Assembly (NCBI RefSeq): GCF_000026365.1
Contig: NC_012996.1
Span: 620,001-684,000, forward strand
Reading direction: 5' to 3'
DNA: 64,000 nucleotides
Source of the DNA: Zygosaccharomyces rouxii
Lineage: Eukaryota; Ascomycota; Saccharomycetes; Saccharomycetales; Saccharomycetaceae
Within the stretch, counting starts at the first letter, position 1; every line of letters begins with the position of its first letter. The position numbers and the translations under genes were made by a program. Below are positions 32,418 through 42,156 of the stretch, piece after piece. Below the pieces are notes generated by a model. It ran no database searches. It was not told the DNA's origin and saw only the letters and a list, made by a program, of their open reading frames with translations.

Positions 32418-33236
32418 TCACGATGTGAAAGAATCATCTGTGACAGGATTCTTTAAAATAGTTGAATTTTGCTTGGAAGATTCTTGTAATTTAGAACTCT
32501 TATCCTCTAGACCCGCGGGTGACAAAAGTCCACCTGACGACTCCTCAGTTTGCAAGTATAATCTGTACCACTGATCCCTCAGAACTACTATCAAAATAGC
32601 TGTCGGAGTAGAAATTAAACCCAGAACAAATCCGTATATCAATTTCATGACTTCTGGATAGTATCCATGAAATTTGTAGTCGTGAGAACCAACTCTGGTA
32701 CCCGTGCCTGCCATAATCCCCATGGTTATGGGCCATTCAACTGCCCAGATGATAGCCCCTACAATCAAAGCTCTTATACTTTTACGAATCAACCATTCAC
32801 ATAAATTAAAGAACCAATTTTTCTGCGGGTACCTAATTAGCTGCCTCTTCATGTATTTTTTAAAGGTATTATTTTCAGGTTCATCCTCGTCAGGTATAAT
32901 GCCATTATCAACTTCAAAATACCATCTAACAAATTTGCTTTTGGGCAAATATTTGTTGGCAAACGGTATTATTGGTGTTTTTCCATTAAGCGCATCCCAG
33001 CCTATGGTTAACTCCTCGGCATACCATGTAAGACCAACTTGAATGAAATGACTGAGGGCACAGTCTCCCGACAGTGTATGTGGGAAAGCCCAAAGCGTTA
33101 GAGGACTCTTATGATTCCAATACATAGCATATGCAATCCCAAATTCTGACCCACCAGCAACCATCGCTGATATTAACCCGTTTTCGAACAGATAGTAAAA
33201 AATAAACCACTTGCTACTTCTCGTTGTCTCTTTCAT
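32418..33236 (-). CDS. YHL026C-type multi-pass membrane protein, unknown function
   Basis: This 272-residue protein has about four hydrophobic segments: FIFYYLFENGLISAMVAGG near the N-terminus, ALIVGAIIWAVEWPITMGIMAG in the middle, and LIYGFVLGLISTPTAILIVVL toward the end. A DEDEP acidic loop lies between. It fits the fungal family containing S. cerevisiae YHL026C (315 residues, DUF2456), and its place near RIM101 and RIX7 agrees with S. cerevisiae order. The family has no assigned biochemical role that I know of. It is the last gene of the YLL/YHL-type block. Confidence 0.75.
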   Translation of the reverse strand: MKETTRSSKWFIFYYLFENGLISAMVAGGSEFGIAYAMYWNHKSPLTLWAFPHTLSGDCALSHFIQVGLTWYAEELTIGWDALNGKTPIIPFANKYLPKSKFVRWYFEVDNGIIPDEDEPENNTFKKYMKRQLIRYPQKNWFFNLCEWLIRKSIRALIVGAIIWAVEWPITMGIMAGTGTRVGSHDYKFHGYYPEVMKLIYGFVLGLISTPTAILIVVLRDQWYRLYLQTEESSGGLLSPAGLEDKSSKLQESSKQNSTILKNPVTDDSFTS

Positions 33237-33826
33237 ACTAATGATATGCTTTTATGAAATTACAAATCTTTGCCACAGAGTAGTAACTGGTTGTTCAAGT
33301 TCAACTTCCTGTGTATTAATCCCAAGTATGTCTATAATCGGTTTCTTGGCAAGATTTCGTTGTTCGTTTCTTTTCCCGCGATGAAGATACAAACGAGTTA
33401 TATGTAAACGGTACAGATGTCTGGAGCCCTTGATACGATCTGTTTGTTGGTAGTTAACAAGAGTGAGGGTCCCTTCTCAAATTCAGTCGTGTTTCAAACA
33501 AGAAATCGAACAGTCTGCGATTATATCAATTTACTCTATGGTGCTAGGAGAGCGATGAGGTATGGGCATTATTATTATTTCTTTTCTTTTTCAGTGCGTT
33601 CCCTGAAAGAGATAAATAGAAGATCTATCAATTAAGGAAAGTAATAAACAGACGAAAAGCCCGAACAATCGATCCCGCCTAAATCATCTTCCCCTTTGGG
33701 AGGGTAATTTTCTCCGAGGAACAACATGAAAACTAAAAAAATGAAAATAAGGATAATATGAACAATATGAATAATATCATGGATATCGATACCAGTGCAA
33801 TTAGTTAGAGGGAAAGAGAGATCTTT
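33237..33826. promoter_or_regulatory. Divergent promoter region YHL026C-like / SPC105; synteny junction
   Basis: This 590-bp region lies between two divergent genes and has no supportable ORF. Genes to the left correspond to S. cerevisiae YLL/YHL segments and genes to the right to YGL/YPL segments, so the chromosome-block junction falls here. No repeat, tRNA or LTR is visible at the junction. Confidence 0.5.
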
Positions 33827-36157
33827 ATGGCTAAGGGGATCTTGAAAAGTAGTCAAAACGAGGAACCACAGTTTGCTTCTGGGCTGCAATTGCCTACTTC
33901 TAGTCTTTCCAGACATGAAGTTTTAGAAAATGGTAATAATACGACTTCCAGGATTAATACTCTGCAGTTAGAGAATAAGATCAATAGAAGGGTTTCCTTT
34001 GCTCCAGACGTTACACTTCACAGCTTTGATTTTGTACCACAGGTTAAAGATGTGAAATTGCCCAGGAGGAAGGAGAAAAGAGAGGAAGATGATGAAAAGA
34101 ATCCAGAAGGCGAAGAATCAACGGAATTATCGCAAGCAGAACCAGGACAGGATTCCGAAATGACGATGACCCAGGTTTTCAAACCATCTAAAGAAATGGA
34201 AATGACTGATATTTTTAGACCTCCTCATGATGAACCTATGGAATTGACCCAGGTACGGCGTGCTCCAGAGAATGTAGACGATGGATTTGAAAAGATGGAG
34301 TCATCCCAAATAGAGCATGCTACAGGGAATTTAGATGATGGATCTCAAACAATGGAGCTGTCCCAAATACAGCATGCTACAGAGAATGTTGATGGTGCAT
34401 CTGAACAAATGGAACTGACTCAAGTACAGCATGCTACAGGGAATTTAGATGATGCATCCGAACATATGGAACTTACCCAAGTACCGCGTGCCACAAGGAA
34501 TGTAGATGGTGCATCTGAACAGATGGAACTGACCCAAGTACCGCGTGCTACAGGGAATATAGCTGATGAATCTGAAAAGATGGACTTGACCCAAGTACAC
34601 CGTATTATAGAGAATGTAGATGATGAATCCGAAAAGATGGAGTTAACACAGGTACCAAGTAGAGTACATACCCCACCTGCGAAAAGACGCAAGACAATGA
34701 GCAGTGAAATTGAAGAAGACGACGATATGGAATTATCACTTATGAGAATGTCACCTATTGCACTACGCGGGACAGATACGAAACCACCTCTATCTTACTC
34801 ACTGAAAAAATTCTTGGATGCAGTAGGAGTTTCATTTCTTATTGATACAAATTTTATCAAAAGCCAAGAAGCTGTCGAGTTCCCACTGACGAAATTACCA
34901 GTTTCTTTACATTCTCACCAAATTTTGTCAAAACTCTACGTGGATATGCCAGTCCTGGAAATGAATGAATTTGTATGTAGAGAATTATGGAGACGTGTGG
35001 ATCAATCAAGCGTTCAATTCCAAGATTTGGAAAACCAAATAAGTTCATCAGTACCGCCGCTATTGTTTAGAGAGTATTTCCAATCTAGTGAGGACATGAG
35101 ACGATTGATGAATCAGCAGCTACAATTAGTTAAGAGTTTTGCCAAATTAGAATCAAGGAAAGCTTGGTACGACTGGAGGATTCAACATTTTAAAGGTTTG
35201 CAAGATGTACTATTGGAAAATTTAGGATTATTACAAGAGGAAAAGACCAAATTAGATAAAGATTTGCAAAGAGCACAGAAGAACAAGGAAGAAACCTTTA
35301 GCCTTTTACAAGTTTTGAGAAAAGAAGTAGAACTGGTTAGAGATCTTCCCTCACAGGTTTACAAAAAGGAGAGTAAATTAGCAGATAAATTACAATTGGA
35401 AAAATTTAGACAAGAGCTAAAAGCTCACAAAATTGCATTTAACGATTCACAAAATTTGAGATTACAAAGGAGGTCTTTAGTTGCAGAAATTGAATCAAAG
35501 TGCAAGGAATTAGGTGAATTGAAGGGGAAGTTACATCAATTGCAACAAAAGAACAAGACTCAGGTTACAGATTACGATATGACAAAATTACGCAGAAAAT
35601 TGGAATTCTTGAGTGTTTTATCAGGTATCCAGTTTAAAGGAATAAACAATTCTCAGCTATTGGTTAAGTGTTTTGATCTAATAGAATTGTCAATCGATTT
35701 GTCTCTTTCACAGAGCGCTCCTCAGAAGGCTTGCAGTTTATTAAACAATACCGAACCATTTTACAACGAACTTCTTGAATATGTGATTTCTCAATTGCAA
35801 ACAAGTACAAATTTTTTGACAGATTTATTCTTACAGCTGCGTAAATTGATACCATTGATCAAAACTTACTTTTTTTTAAAACATCTGTTCCCGCTAACCA
35901 TATCGACCGCCAATCGAACCACTACTATACAATTAATGGACTACGACATACGAACTGATGTGAAATACGTTTACAAATTGTCGATGCAAGAACTAATAAC
36001 TGCAGTTCTTGATGAAAACTCAACAGTCTCGTTATCAGTGGAATTGGCACAAAAAAACAAAGAGATCCCGCTGGACGTGATCTCTGCTAGGTTCGTATCC
36101 AAAACAGGCAGAATATTATCTTGGGCAAATCTTAAAAGAATTCATATGACTACATAA
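33827..36157 (+). CDS. SPC105: Spc105/KNL1, outer-kinetochore checkpoint platform
   Basis: Spc105 is the KNL1 subunit of the KMN network. Phosphorylated MELT repeats recruit Bub3-Bub1, and N-terminal motifs recruit PP1. The product is 776 residues (917 in S. cerevisiae). GILK at residues 4-7 and RVSF at 55-58 (in KINRRVSFAPD) are the two classical PP1 docking motifs. A MEMT and a run of MELT-type motifs occupy residues about 120-310. Long coiled coils lie at about 430-580, followed by the C-terminal RWD region that binds Mtw1. The MELT array is tandem and homogeneous, described separately. It is tandem with NUP145, as in S. cerevisiae (YGL093W-YGL092W). Confidence 0.95.
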   Translation: MAKGILKSSQNEEPQFASGLQLPTSSLSRHEVLENGNNTTSRINTLQLENKINRRVSFAPDVTLHSFDFVPQVKDVKLPRRKEKREEDDEKNPEGEESTELSQAEPGQDSEMTMTQVFKPSKEMEMTDIFRPPHDEPMELTQVRRAPENVDDGFEKMESSQIEHATGNLDDGSQTMELSQIQHATENVDGASEQMELTQVQHATGNLDDASEHMELTQVPRATRNVDGASEQMELTQVPRATGNIADESEKMDLTQVHRIIENVDDESEKMELTQVPSRVHTPPAKRRKTMSSEIEEDDDMELSLMRMSPIALRGTDTKPPLSYSLKKFLDAVGVSFLIDTNFIKSQEAVEFPLTKLPVSLHSHQILSKLYVDMPVLEMNEFVCRELWRRVDQSSVQFQDLENQISSSVPPLLFREYFQSSEDMRRLMNQQLQLVKSFAKLESRKAWYDWRIQHFKGLQDVLLENLGLLQEEKTKLDKDLQRAQKNKEETFSLLQVLRKEVELVRDLPSQVYKKESKLADKLQLEKFRQELKAHKIAFNDSQNLRLQRRSLVAEIESKCKELGELKGKLHQLQQKNKTQVTDYDMTKLRRKLEFLSVLSGIQFKGINNSQLLVKCFDLIELSIDLSLSQSAPQKACSLLNNTEPFYNELLEYVISQLQTSTNFLTDLFLQLRKLIPLIKTYFFLKHLFPLTISTANRTTTIQLMDYDIRTDVKYVYKLSMQELITAVLDENSTVSLSVELAQKNKEIPLDVISARFVSKTGRILSWANLKRIHMTT
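34238..34660 (+). repeat. 57-bp tandem repeat encoding the MELT array
   Basis: Starting at codon 138 of SPC105, seven contiguous 19-residue units run from 34238 to 34636, with an eighth MELT beginning at 34637. The unit start reads MELTQV (twice MELSQI/MESSQI, once MDLTQV), followed by a spacer of the form xRATxNVDxxSEx. The exact 57-bp period shows expansion by duplication. Confidence 0.95.
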
Positions 36158-36383
36158 TTGAAGTACTATTTGTACATAATTGAGTTTAATTTGATGGTGA
36201 TGTTCTACGAAGACATAAAAATTAAAGTGAACGAAAATTTTAGAGACTCGCACTACAAAACAAAGGAACAAATAAACAACCTAAGAGTTGTTTAGTGATA
36301 AATTCGGGATTTGGTTATTTGGTTATTGACAGCACACCTCCAATTGGTGAACTGCAAATTCGTTTAAGCAGTAGATCAAAACA

Positions 36384-39300
36384 ATGTTCAATCGAAATAC
36401 CAATGGTGGGTTCCTTTTCGGCAACGCAAACACATCTACACCAACTTCAACACCGACACCAGCTCCAAATAGTCTCCAAGTACCTCAGAAATCTGGAAAT
36501 CTCTTTGGTAATGCCAATGCAAATTTAGGAGTCTCTACGCCAAGTCCCTCAGGTGGATTATTCGGCAATTCTAACACTCAAGCTGGTGCTGGGGGCGGTG
36601 GAGGATTGTTTGGAAATCAATCCACTACCAATAAACCTCTTTTTTCTAACGGTGCCTCCACGACGAATAATACTGGTGGCTCTTCACTTTTTGGAAATAC
36701 GAATACGAATACAAATACAAATACAAATGCAAATACAAGCAACAATACAACAGCTCCATCGACATTTTCATTTGGTAACAATGCATCAAAGACCAACAAT
36801 AATAGTTCTGGCGGACTTTTCTCGAATAGTGGTAACCAACCAACAGGTGGCCTTTTTGGCAATAAACCTACTGCTTCAGGAGGTCTATTTGGTGGAAGCT
36901 CCGCTCCTCAACCACAGCAACAACAACCTCCCAATGGTAACATTACTGCATCAAATCCATACGGATTAAACATCAACAATATCCCCATTCCATCTGTTTC
37001 CGACATGCCTGCTCCAATTACCTCCTCTAAGGGTAATAAGCAGGGTTCAGAAAGTTCATCATCAGGCACCAGTGGCTTAATATCTTCTGGTTCCGTTATG
37101 GATGGTAAAAGGAACTTCTCTCTATCCTCTTCCAGTCCTAGCAATCTACCCACAACTACTTCGCTGCCCTCTTTTTCTCATTCCAGCCTCGTAAATAAAC
37201 TAAGTGCAAGACTGAAAACCGTCAACCAAGCTTCTGCAGTTCAGGGTCTTTTTTCACCATCTCGAAATAAACTATGGGATAATCATGAAACTGGAGGTGT
37301 CCTGACCTCAAATTCATCCGAATACAAGCCTACGCACTCTAATAATACCGTGCTACCTTCTAAGGGTCTTTCACCTTTCCCGTTGCAGAAGGGTGAAGTA
37401 TCAGACTTGAGGAAATTGAAGATTGATCCAAATAGGAGTGCGGCGAAAAAAGTGAAGTTGTTGTCAGGTATGGCGGCAACTACTAAATCGTTTGAACTGG
37501 ACGATGGAACGACTAGAAATTGGGATATCAAGAAATCAGAAAGCCGCAACTCTTCAGTATCCAATTTAAACAATACAGATACAGATGAATTTTCTAGTGC
37601 AGAAACAAAAGTTGATGGAGAAGAAAAACCTGGTAATACGAAGGAAGAGCCAAAGACTGATTATTGGTGTTCTCCATCCCTCGAAAAGCTATCTCATCTG
37701 CCCATGAATCAACTTTCAATTGTTCCTGATTTTGTTATCGGTAGAAAAGGTTATGGTTGTATCACTTTCAATCGTGAGGTGGACTTGACGGCTTTTGCAC
37801 CAAATCTTGAAGAGGAACTATTTGGTCGCATTGTTGTATTCCACCCAACAAAGACCGTTGAAGTTTACCCAGAAGAGTCTAAGAAGGCACCGATTGGTCA
37901 TGGATTGAATGTTCCAGCTACAATTACCTTGGAAAATATTTATCCAGTGGATAGAAAGACGAAGAAACCACTTAAGGATGGCTCAAGGTCCGACGAAGTA
38001 CAACTTTTGATCAAAAGACTGAAAAATATGAGAGATATGGAATTCATTTCCTACAATCCATTTGGTGGTATTTGGACTTTTAAAGTGAATCATTTTAGCA
38101 TATGGGGGGTTGTAAATGAAGAGGACGTTGAAGTGGATACAGCAGAAGTGGAAAAACTGAAAAACGAAAATATGTCTAATAGAACCCTTGCTTTTCCTAA
38201 GAACAAGAGAAAGTTAGTTCAATCCAATGCTCAAGGTTTTACGCATTCTCCCAAAGAGAATGGGGATAGAACTCAAAATGACCTGTTAGCATTACAGGAT
38301 CAAAGCGGAGCGGAAGCAACAGATGAATTGGTCGAAGATGAAAACGGCGATGATTTGTTTTTAGAGGAAAAGCCCTACGAACCTGATGTTTCTGAACAAG
38401 ATTTTGCAGGAATGGAAGTTGAACCCTCATTGAATGTATCCACTGACTGGGTCACACAGCTGAAACTTGCTGGCTCTTCTTTACAATCTATTTTCGCTGC
38501 CCCTAAAGATTTACTGGCACCAGGGAATGATGAGATTGACATGCTATTTAACGAGTTTAATCAGTCAGTGGAATTGAAGAAGAAAATTAAAAAAGAAAGA
38601 AAACTAACTTCTCCGTTGAATTTTGCCAAATTCTGTTGTGATTCAAAATTTTTGGTCAAAGATAGTCATGGTCCTGTTGGAGCCAAGCTGCATAATCTGC
38701 TGTTACCTTATCAAAGAGATGTAGCAATCGTGAACTCCTTATTTAGGAAACAACTCAAAGGGAGCGTTATTATGGAAAGACAATCTAATGCATATCCTGT
38801 GGTTACCCAGAATTCTTTGCAATTCAAAGATGTGATGGAACTACATGGTCCATCTGACCCGGACTATCAAGTTTGGAAATTGTGTTCACTTTTATTCGAT
38901 GCCGTAGATTTACCGGATTCATTGGACAATGAAGAAGTTAAGGCGAATTTGCTGAAAAAGGAGAGACACAGATTGCTTTGTTCGTGGATCGTTGATCAAG
39001 TGCAGGAAGAAATCGATGCTAAGTTAAAGAAGACCACTAATGCGCTTGACCAAATATTCTTATACTTGGCAAAGAATGACATTGTTGGTGCTTCTCAATT
39101 AGCTATCAAATCCCAGAATGGGCACATAGCGATCTTGATTTCTCTATTGGGATCAAACGATCCCGGTGTTTGTCAACTAGCTTCTTTGCAGCTAGATAAA
39201 TGGAACTCCGCAGGTAATAAAGTTGATTCATCTGTGGCTCGTATTTACCGATTACTAACCGGTGATTTGGTGAATGGTTCATTTCTAACAGCAGAAATGA

Positions 39301-40292
39301 TGTCAGAATTTAATTGGCTGGCCTTATTAGGCGTAGTCCTTTATTATGGTAAGATCGATGAATTTTCCCTAGAAGATCTCATCAACCACTTCTTCAGGTA
39401 TTTCAAAAAACCTGAAAATGACATTTTCCTTATCATTCTGAGCCTATTTAGTACACCATCATCTTCTGAAGCCCTGTTGAAAAAATTAAAGTTAAATACC
39501 ACAGCGTTGGAAAGCCTTTTCCCTTGGTACTTTGCTCAGATTTTGAGGTTTGGGACAGCCTACAAATTTTCCAATGTGATCCTTGACCAACTCACTCTAA
39601 CATCTATTGAAGAATTGAAGTTTGCAAATCTACACGAGGAGGCCTTATTGGCAACATGTTTCCTATCCAACGATTTTGTCGCTCAGCAACAGATAGATTC
39701 ATTGGTATTCCATAACATCAAGAGATTAAGCAAGTCTTCTAATGGCTATATTTTGGACAGGCTTAAGATCTCTACAAAATTGATTTATCAAGCAAAGGCC
39801 CTTAACGACAAATACAATAGTAACTACCTGTCTGAAGCAAAACATTTGTTGAAGGCAAAATCGTTCGAAGATGCGGAAAAAGTAATTGTCACGCTGGTGG
39901 GACCTAGACTTGTAATTCAGGGCGCATCTACACGATTAGAGGAATTAGAAATTCTAAGAACACTGTTGTCTTCTTTCCCCCAAAATGAAATGGAAAATTG
40001 GGAAAGTGGGTTAGGCGTTTTTGACAATTTCTTGAAATTGATTCTTGACAAAGACTATAGGGAAGAACTATTTTCTTCTCTAATTAGTGGGCTTTCCTTG
40101 TTGCATCAAGCCAACAGGTTTCACAAGGAAGTTCCTGTCTGTTGCAATATCATGGCACAAGAATTGGTAACCACCTTTATCAACGAACATGGTGGAAAAC
40201 TCGATGATAACACCAAAGGGAAGCTACTAAGATTACCTTTGGGCCAACCAGAAAAAGTTTATTTGGAATGCATGTTGGCAAAGACTGTTTGA
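36384..40292 (+). CDS. NUP145: Nup145, self-cleaving GLFG nucleoporin
   Basis: This precursor splits into Nup145N (FG barrier, mRNA export) and Nup145C (Y-complex scaffold). The 1302-residue frame starts with FLFGNAN, NLFGN, GLFGNS, GGLFGNQ, SLFGN and GLFGNK type repeats over about 180 residues. An autoproteolytic domain ends in FKVNHFSIWGVV, where the HFS site puts the cut between F571 and S572. The rest is the alpha-helical ACE1 solenoid. Length and architecture match S. cerevisiae Nup145 (1317 residues, YGL092W). The poly-(Asn-Thr) stretch near residue 110 comes from a short AATACA-type microsatellite (36697-36740). Confidence 0.97.
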   Translation: MFNRNTNGGFLFGNANTSTPTSTPTPAPNSLQVPQKSGNLFGNANANLGVSTPSPSGGLFGNSNTQAGAGGGGGLFGNQSTTNKPLFSNGASTTNNTGGSSLFGNTNTNTNTNTNANTSNNTTAPSTFSFGNNASKTNNNSSGGLFSNSGNQPTGGLFGNKPTASGGLFGGSSAPQPQQQQPPNGNITASNPYGLNINNIPIPSVSDMPAPITSSKGNKQGSESSSSGTSGLISSGSVMDGKRNFSLSSSSPSNLPTTTSLPSFSHSSLVNKLSARLKTVNQASAVQGLFSPSRNKLWDNHETGGVLTSNSSEYKPTHSNNTVLPSKGLSPFPLQKGEVSDLRKLKIDPNRSAAKKVKLLSGMAATTKSFELDDGTTRNWDIKKSESRNSSVSNLNNTDTDEFSSAETKVDGEEKPGNTKEEPKTDYWCSPSLEKLSHLPMNQLSIVPDFVIGRKGYGCITFNREVDLTAFAPNLEEELFGRIVVFHPTKTVEVYPEESKKAPIGHGLNVPATITLENIYPVDRKTKKPLKDGSRSDEVQLLIKRLKNMRDMEFISYNPFGGIWTFKVNHFSIWGVVNEEDVEVDTAEVEKLKNENMSNRTLAFPKNKRKLVQSNAQGFTHSPKENGDRTQNDLLALQDQSGAEATDELVEDENGDDLFLEEKPYEPDVSEQDFAGMEVEPSLNVSTDWVTQLKLAGSSLQSIFAAPKDLLAPGNDEIDMLFNEFNQSVELKKKIKKERKLTSPLNFAKFCCDSKFLVKDSHGPVGAKLHNLLLPYQRDVAIVNSLFRKQLKGSVIMERQSNAYPVVTQNSLQFKDVMELHGPSDPDYQVWKLCSLLFDAVDLPDSLDNEEVKANLLKKERHRLLCSWIVDQVQEEIDAKLKKTTNALDQIFLYLAKNDIVGASQLAIKSQNGHIAILISLLGSNDPGVCQLASLQLDKWNSAGNKVDSSVARIYRLLTGDLVNGSFLTAEMMSEFNWLALLGVVLYYGKIDEFSLEDLINHFFRYFKKPENDIFLIILSLFSTPSSSEALLKKLKLNTTALESLFPWYFAQILRFGTAYKFSNVILDQLTLTSIEELKFANLHEEALLATCFLSNDFVAQQQIDSLVFHNIKRLSKSSNGYILDRLKISTKLIYQAKALNDKYNSNYLSEAKHLLKAKSFEDAEKVIVTLVGPRLVIQGASTRLEELEILRTLLSSFPQNEMENWESGLGVFDNFLKLILDKDYREELFSSLISGLSLLHQANRFHKEVPVCCNIMAQELVTTFINEHGGKLDDNTKGKLLRLPLGQPEKVYLECMLAKTV

Positions 40293-40450
40293 AGAAAAAA
40301 TACAAACTTCTAGCATAGTGTGATGTCTTTTTTATCTTTTTACCTAATTACACTTTTGTATTAATATAATAATGTGCACGTCATTATAGAGAGATGCTTT
40401 GACGAAGAACAATAACGAAATATGCTAGATAACAAGAGAAAAAGAACAGC

Positions 40451-41428
40451 TCAAAAATCTCCCACCTCATCTCGAAGTGCCTCTACGACCTCGAGAACAG
40501 CAGTAGAGGCTGGACTGTCCGGATGTGTATCTAAGAAACTCTCACCTTGATCGGAGCTGCGACCAATTCTTGGATCTAGTGGAACCGAACCTAAAAATCT
40601 TATTCCTAACTCCTCACACAACGCCTTACCTCCTCCTGTGGTTGGTTTGAATATCTGAGATTCACCTTTACAGTTGGGACAAACGAAACCACTCATATTT
40701 TCTACTAAACCTAGTACTCTAATACCAGCCTTTCGGCAAAAGTCAATTTCCTTTCTAACATCTAATAATGCAACTTCTTGTGGTGTAGTTACTACTAATG
40801 CACCATCTATGCCGGATTCTTTCATATATTTGCTAATAGAAATATGTTCATCAGATGTTCCCGGTGGGGTATCCACTATTAAGTAGTCTAACTGATCCCA
40901 ATCCACATCCTTTAGAAATTTCTTTATAAGTGAATTCTTTTTTGAACCTCTCCAAATAATCGCAGAATCGTCTTCTGGTAACATAAATTGAATCGATATC
41001 GTTGCCAAATTATCAGCGACATAAACGGGTGTCCAACCTGTACTGGATTCATGCACAGTTTCATCTGAACAGCCAAGCATATGAGGTAAAGATGGTCCAC
41101 AGATATCTAAATCCATCGCCCCCACCTGCAAATCTTCATCTGTCGACAGGGCCCAACTTAACAATGTAGTAAAAGTTGATTTACCAACACCACCTTTGCC
41201 TGATAAAACTAAAATCTTATGCTTTATATTTGACAAATTCTCCACTATTGCAGGGATATCAGGATCAGGACCCTTGGGGAGACTTTCACAAACGCTTTGA
41301 TTCGCACATCCTGTACAAGCATTGCCTTTACCAGCATTTTCAGATTCAGGTCCAGGACAGTGCTCAGGTTCTGGCTCTTTGAGCTCATATGCAGGAGGTA
41401 ATACTTGTTCTATATCAGTTCCAGTCAT
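40451..41428 (-). CDS. NBP35: Nbp35, cytosolic Fe-S cluster scaffold P-loop NTPase
   Basis: With Cfd1, Nbp35 forms the scaffold of the cytosolic iron-sulfur assembly (CIA) pathway. At 325 residues it is about the length of the S. cerevisiae protein (328). The N-terminal CX13CX2CX5C ferredoxin-like motif is complete (C24, C38, C41, C47). The deviant Walker [10 protein letters not shown] is at 77-85. The C-terminal bridging CPNC has C250 and C253. Every residue needed for the stable N-terminal cluster and the labile bridging cluster is present. It converges on NUP145, 158 bp between stops. Confidence 0.98.
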   Translation of the reverse strand: MTGTDIEQVLPPAYELKEPEPEHCPGPESENAGKGNACTGCANQSVCESLPKGPDPDIPAIVENLSNIKHKILVLSGKGGVGKSTFTTLLSWALSTDEDLQVGAMDLDICGPSLPHMLGCSDETVHESSTGWTPVYVADNLATISIQFMLPEDDSAIIWRGSKKNSLIKKFLKDVDWDQLDYLIVDTPPGTSDEHISISKYMKESGIDGALVVTTPQEVALLDVRKEIDFCRKAGIRVLGLVENMSGFVCPNCKGESQIFKPTTGGGKALCEELGIRFLGSVPLDPRIGRSSDQGESFLDTHPDSPASTAVLEVVEALRDEVGDF

Positions 41429-42156
41429 AATAATATCGATTTGCTCGAATGTGGTTGTATAAGGAGTCTGTTGAGGGCACTCTTTGTTATATCTGTAGTT
41501 TAACTAGTCACCTTCATATTATATTAGAAGCGCGATGACTAACCAAGGCTCCGTAAGGATCACGTGGTGTAAGGATGAAATAATAATTCGAATAATATCA
41601 GCGGCTAAAAGTCCGAGAAAAAGGAAAATTGATTTACTGAAGTTTTTCCTCGATACCCCATTTATTAGAGAGATAATAATCCGAAATATACGTAAGATTC
41701 ATCAGGATAGCTGCTTTATTAGGTGGAATGGATCTAATTCAATATGCAATCTTCCAAGATAATGTAGGAGACCGCAAGAATTCCACACGGTATTTTACCA
41801 CTGAGGCAAATCACCCTACCACTTGATGCGTTTGCAAACACATCTTGATGACTTCTATATATAAGATATGATGAGCATGTGTTGTTCGCAAGAAGCAACT
41901 ACATGGACATTCGAATAGCAGTCTCGAACAAACTTATGAGGATTGTAAAGAATACAGCAAAATCAGAATCTCTCGAGAAGTAGTATCATTCGATCCCATT
42001 TCGATTTACAATGTTTCTCAATTACATCCTCACCTGACTGTTACTTACCCGCCTTTGAGCAAACACTAAACAAACCAAAACCGACTAAACCTAGAAAATC
42101 CTCTGTTCCAGCAATGCTGCAAATTAATTTGGATCACGAATAATGTTCTTTATTCT
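41429..42156. other. NBP35 / LIF1 divergent intergenic region
   Basis: The 728 bp contain one CACGTG (41559-41564, in GATCACGTGG) upstream of NBP35 and no supportable gene. A 75-codon ORF at 41535-41762 is basic and AT-biased, with no recognisable product. A short stretch near 41770-41820 resembles a tRNA A-box on the minus strand but lacks a B-box. Confidence 0.4.

Noticed and set aside
33632..33916. 94-codon minus-strand ORF overlapping the SPC105 start
   Set aside because: It overlaps the conserved PP1-docking N-terminus of SPC105 on the opposite strand, and its hydrophobic run comes from an AT-rich promoter.
41558..41684. Second centromere-like pairing: ATCACGTG and TAATCCGAAATA about 105 bp apart
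   Set aside because: The sequence between is not AT-rich enough for CDEII and the CDEIII consensus is incomplete. CACGTG is better explained as a promoter E-box of NBP35.
41761..41840. tRNA-like stretch on the minus strand (CCTCAGTGGTAAAAT resembling a tRNA D-arm/A box)
   Set aside because: Only about 57 nt lie between the possible acceptor halves, there is no anticodon stem, and no GGTTCGANTCC B box. At most it is a decayed relic.
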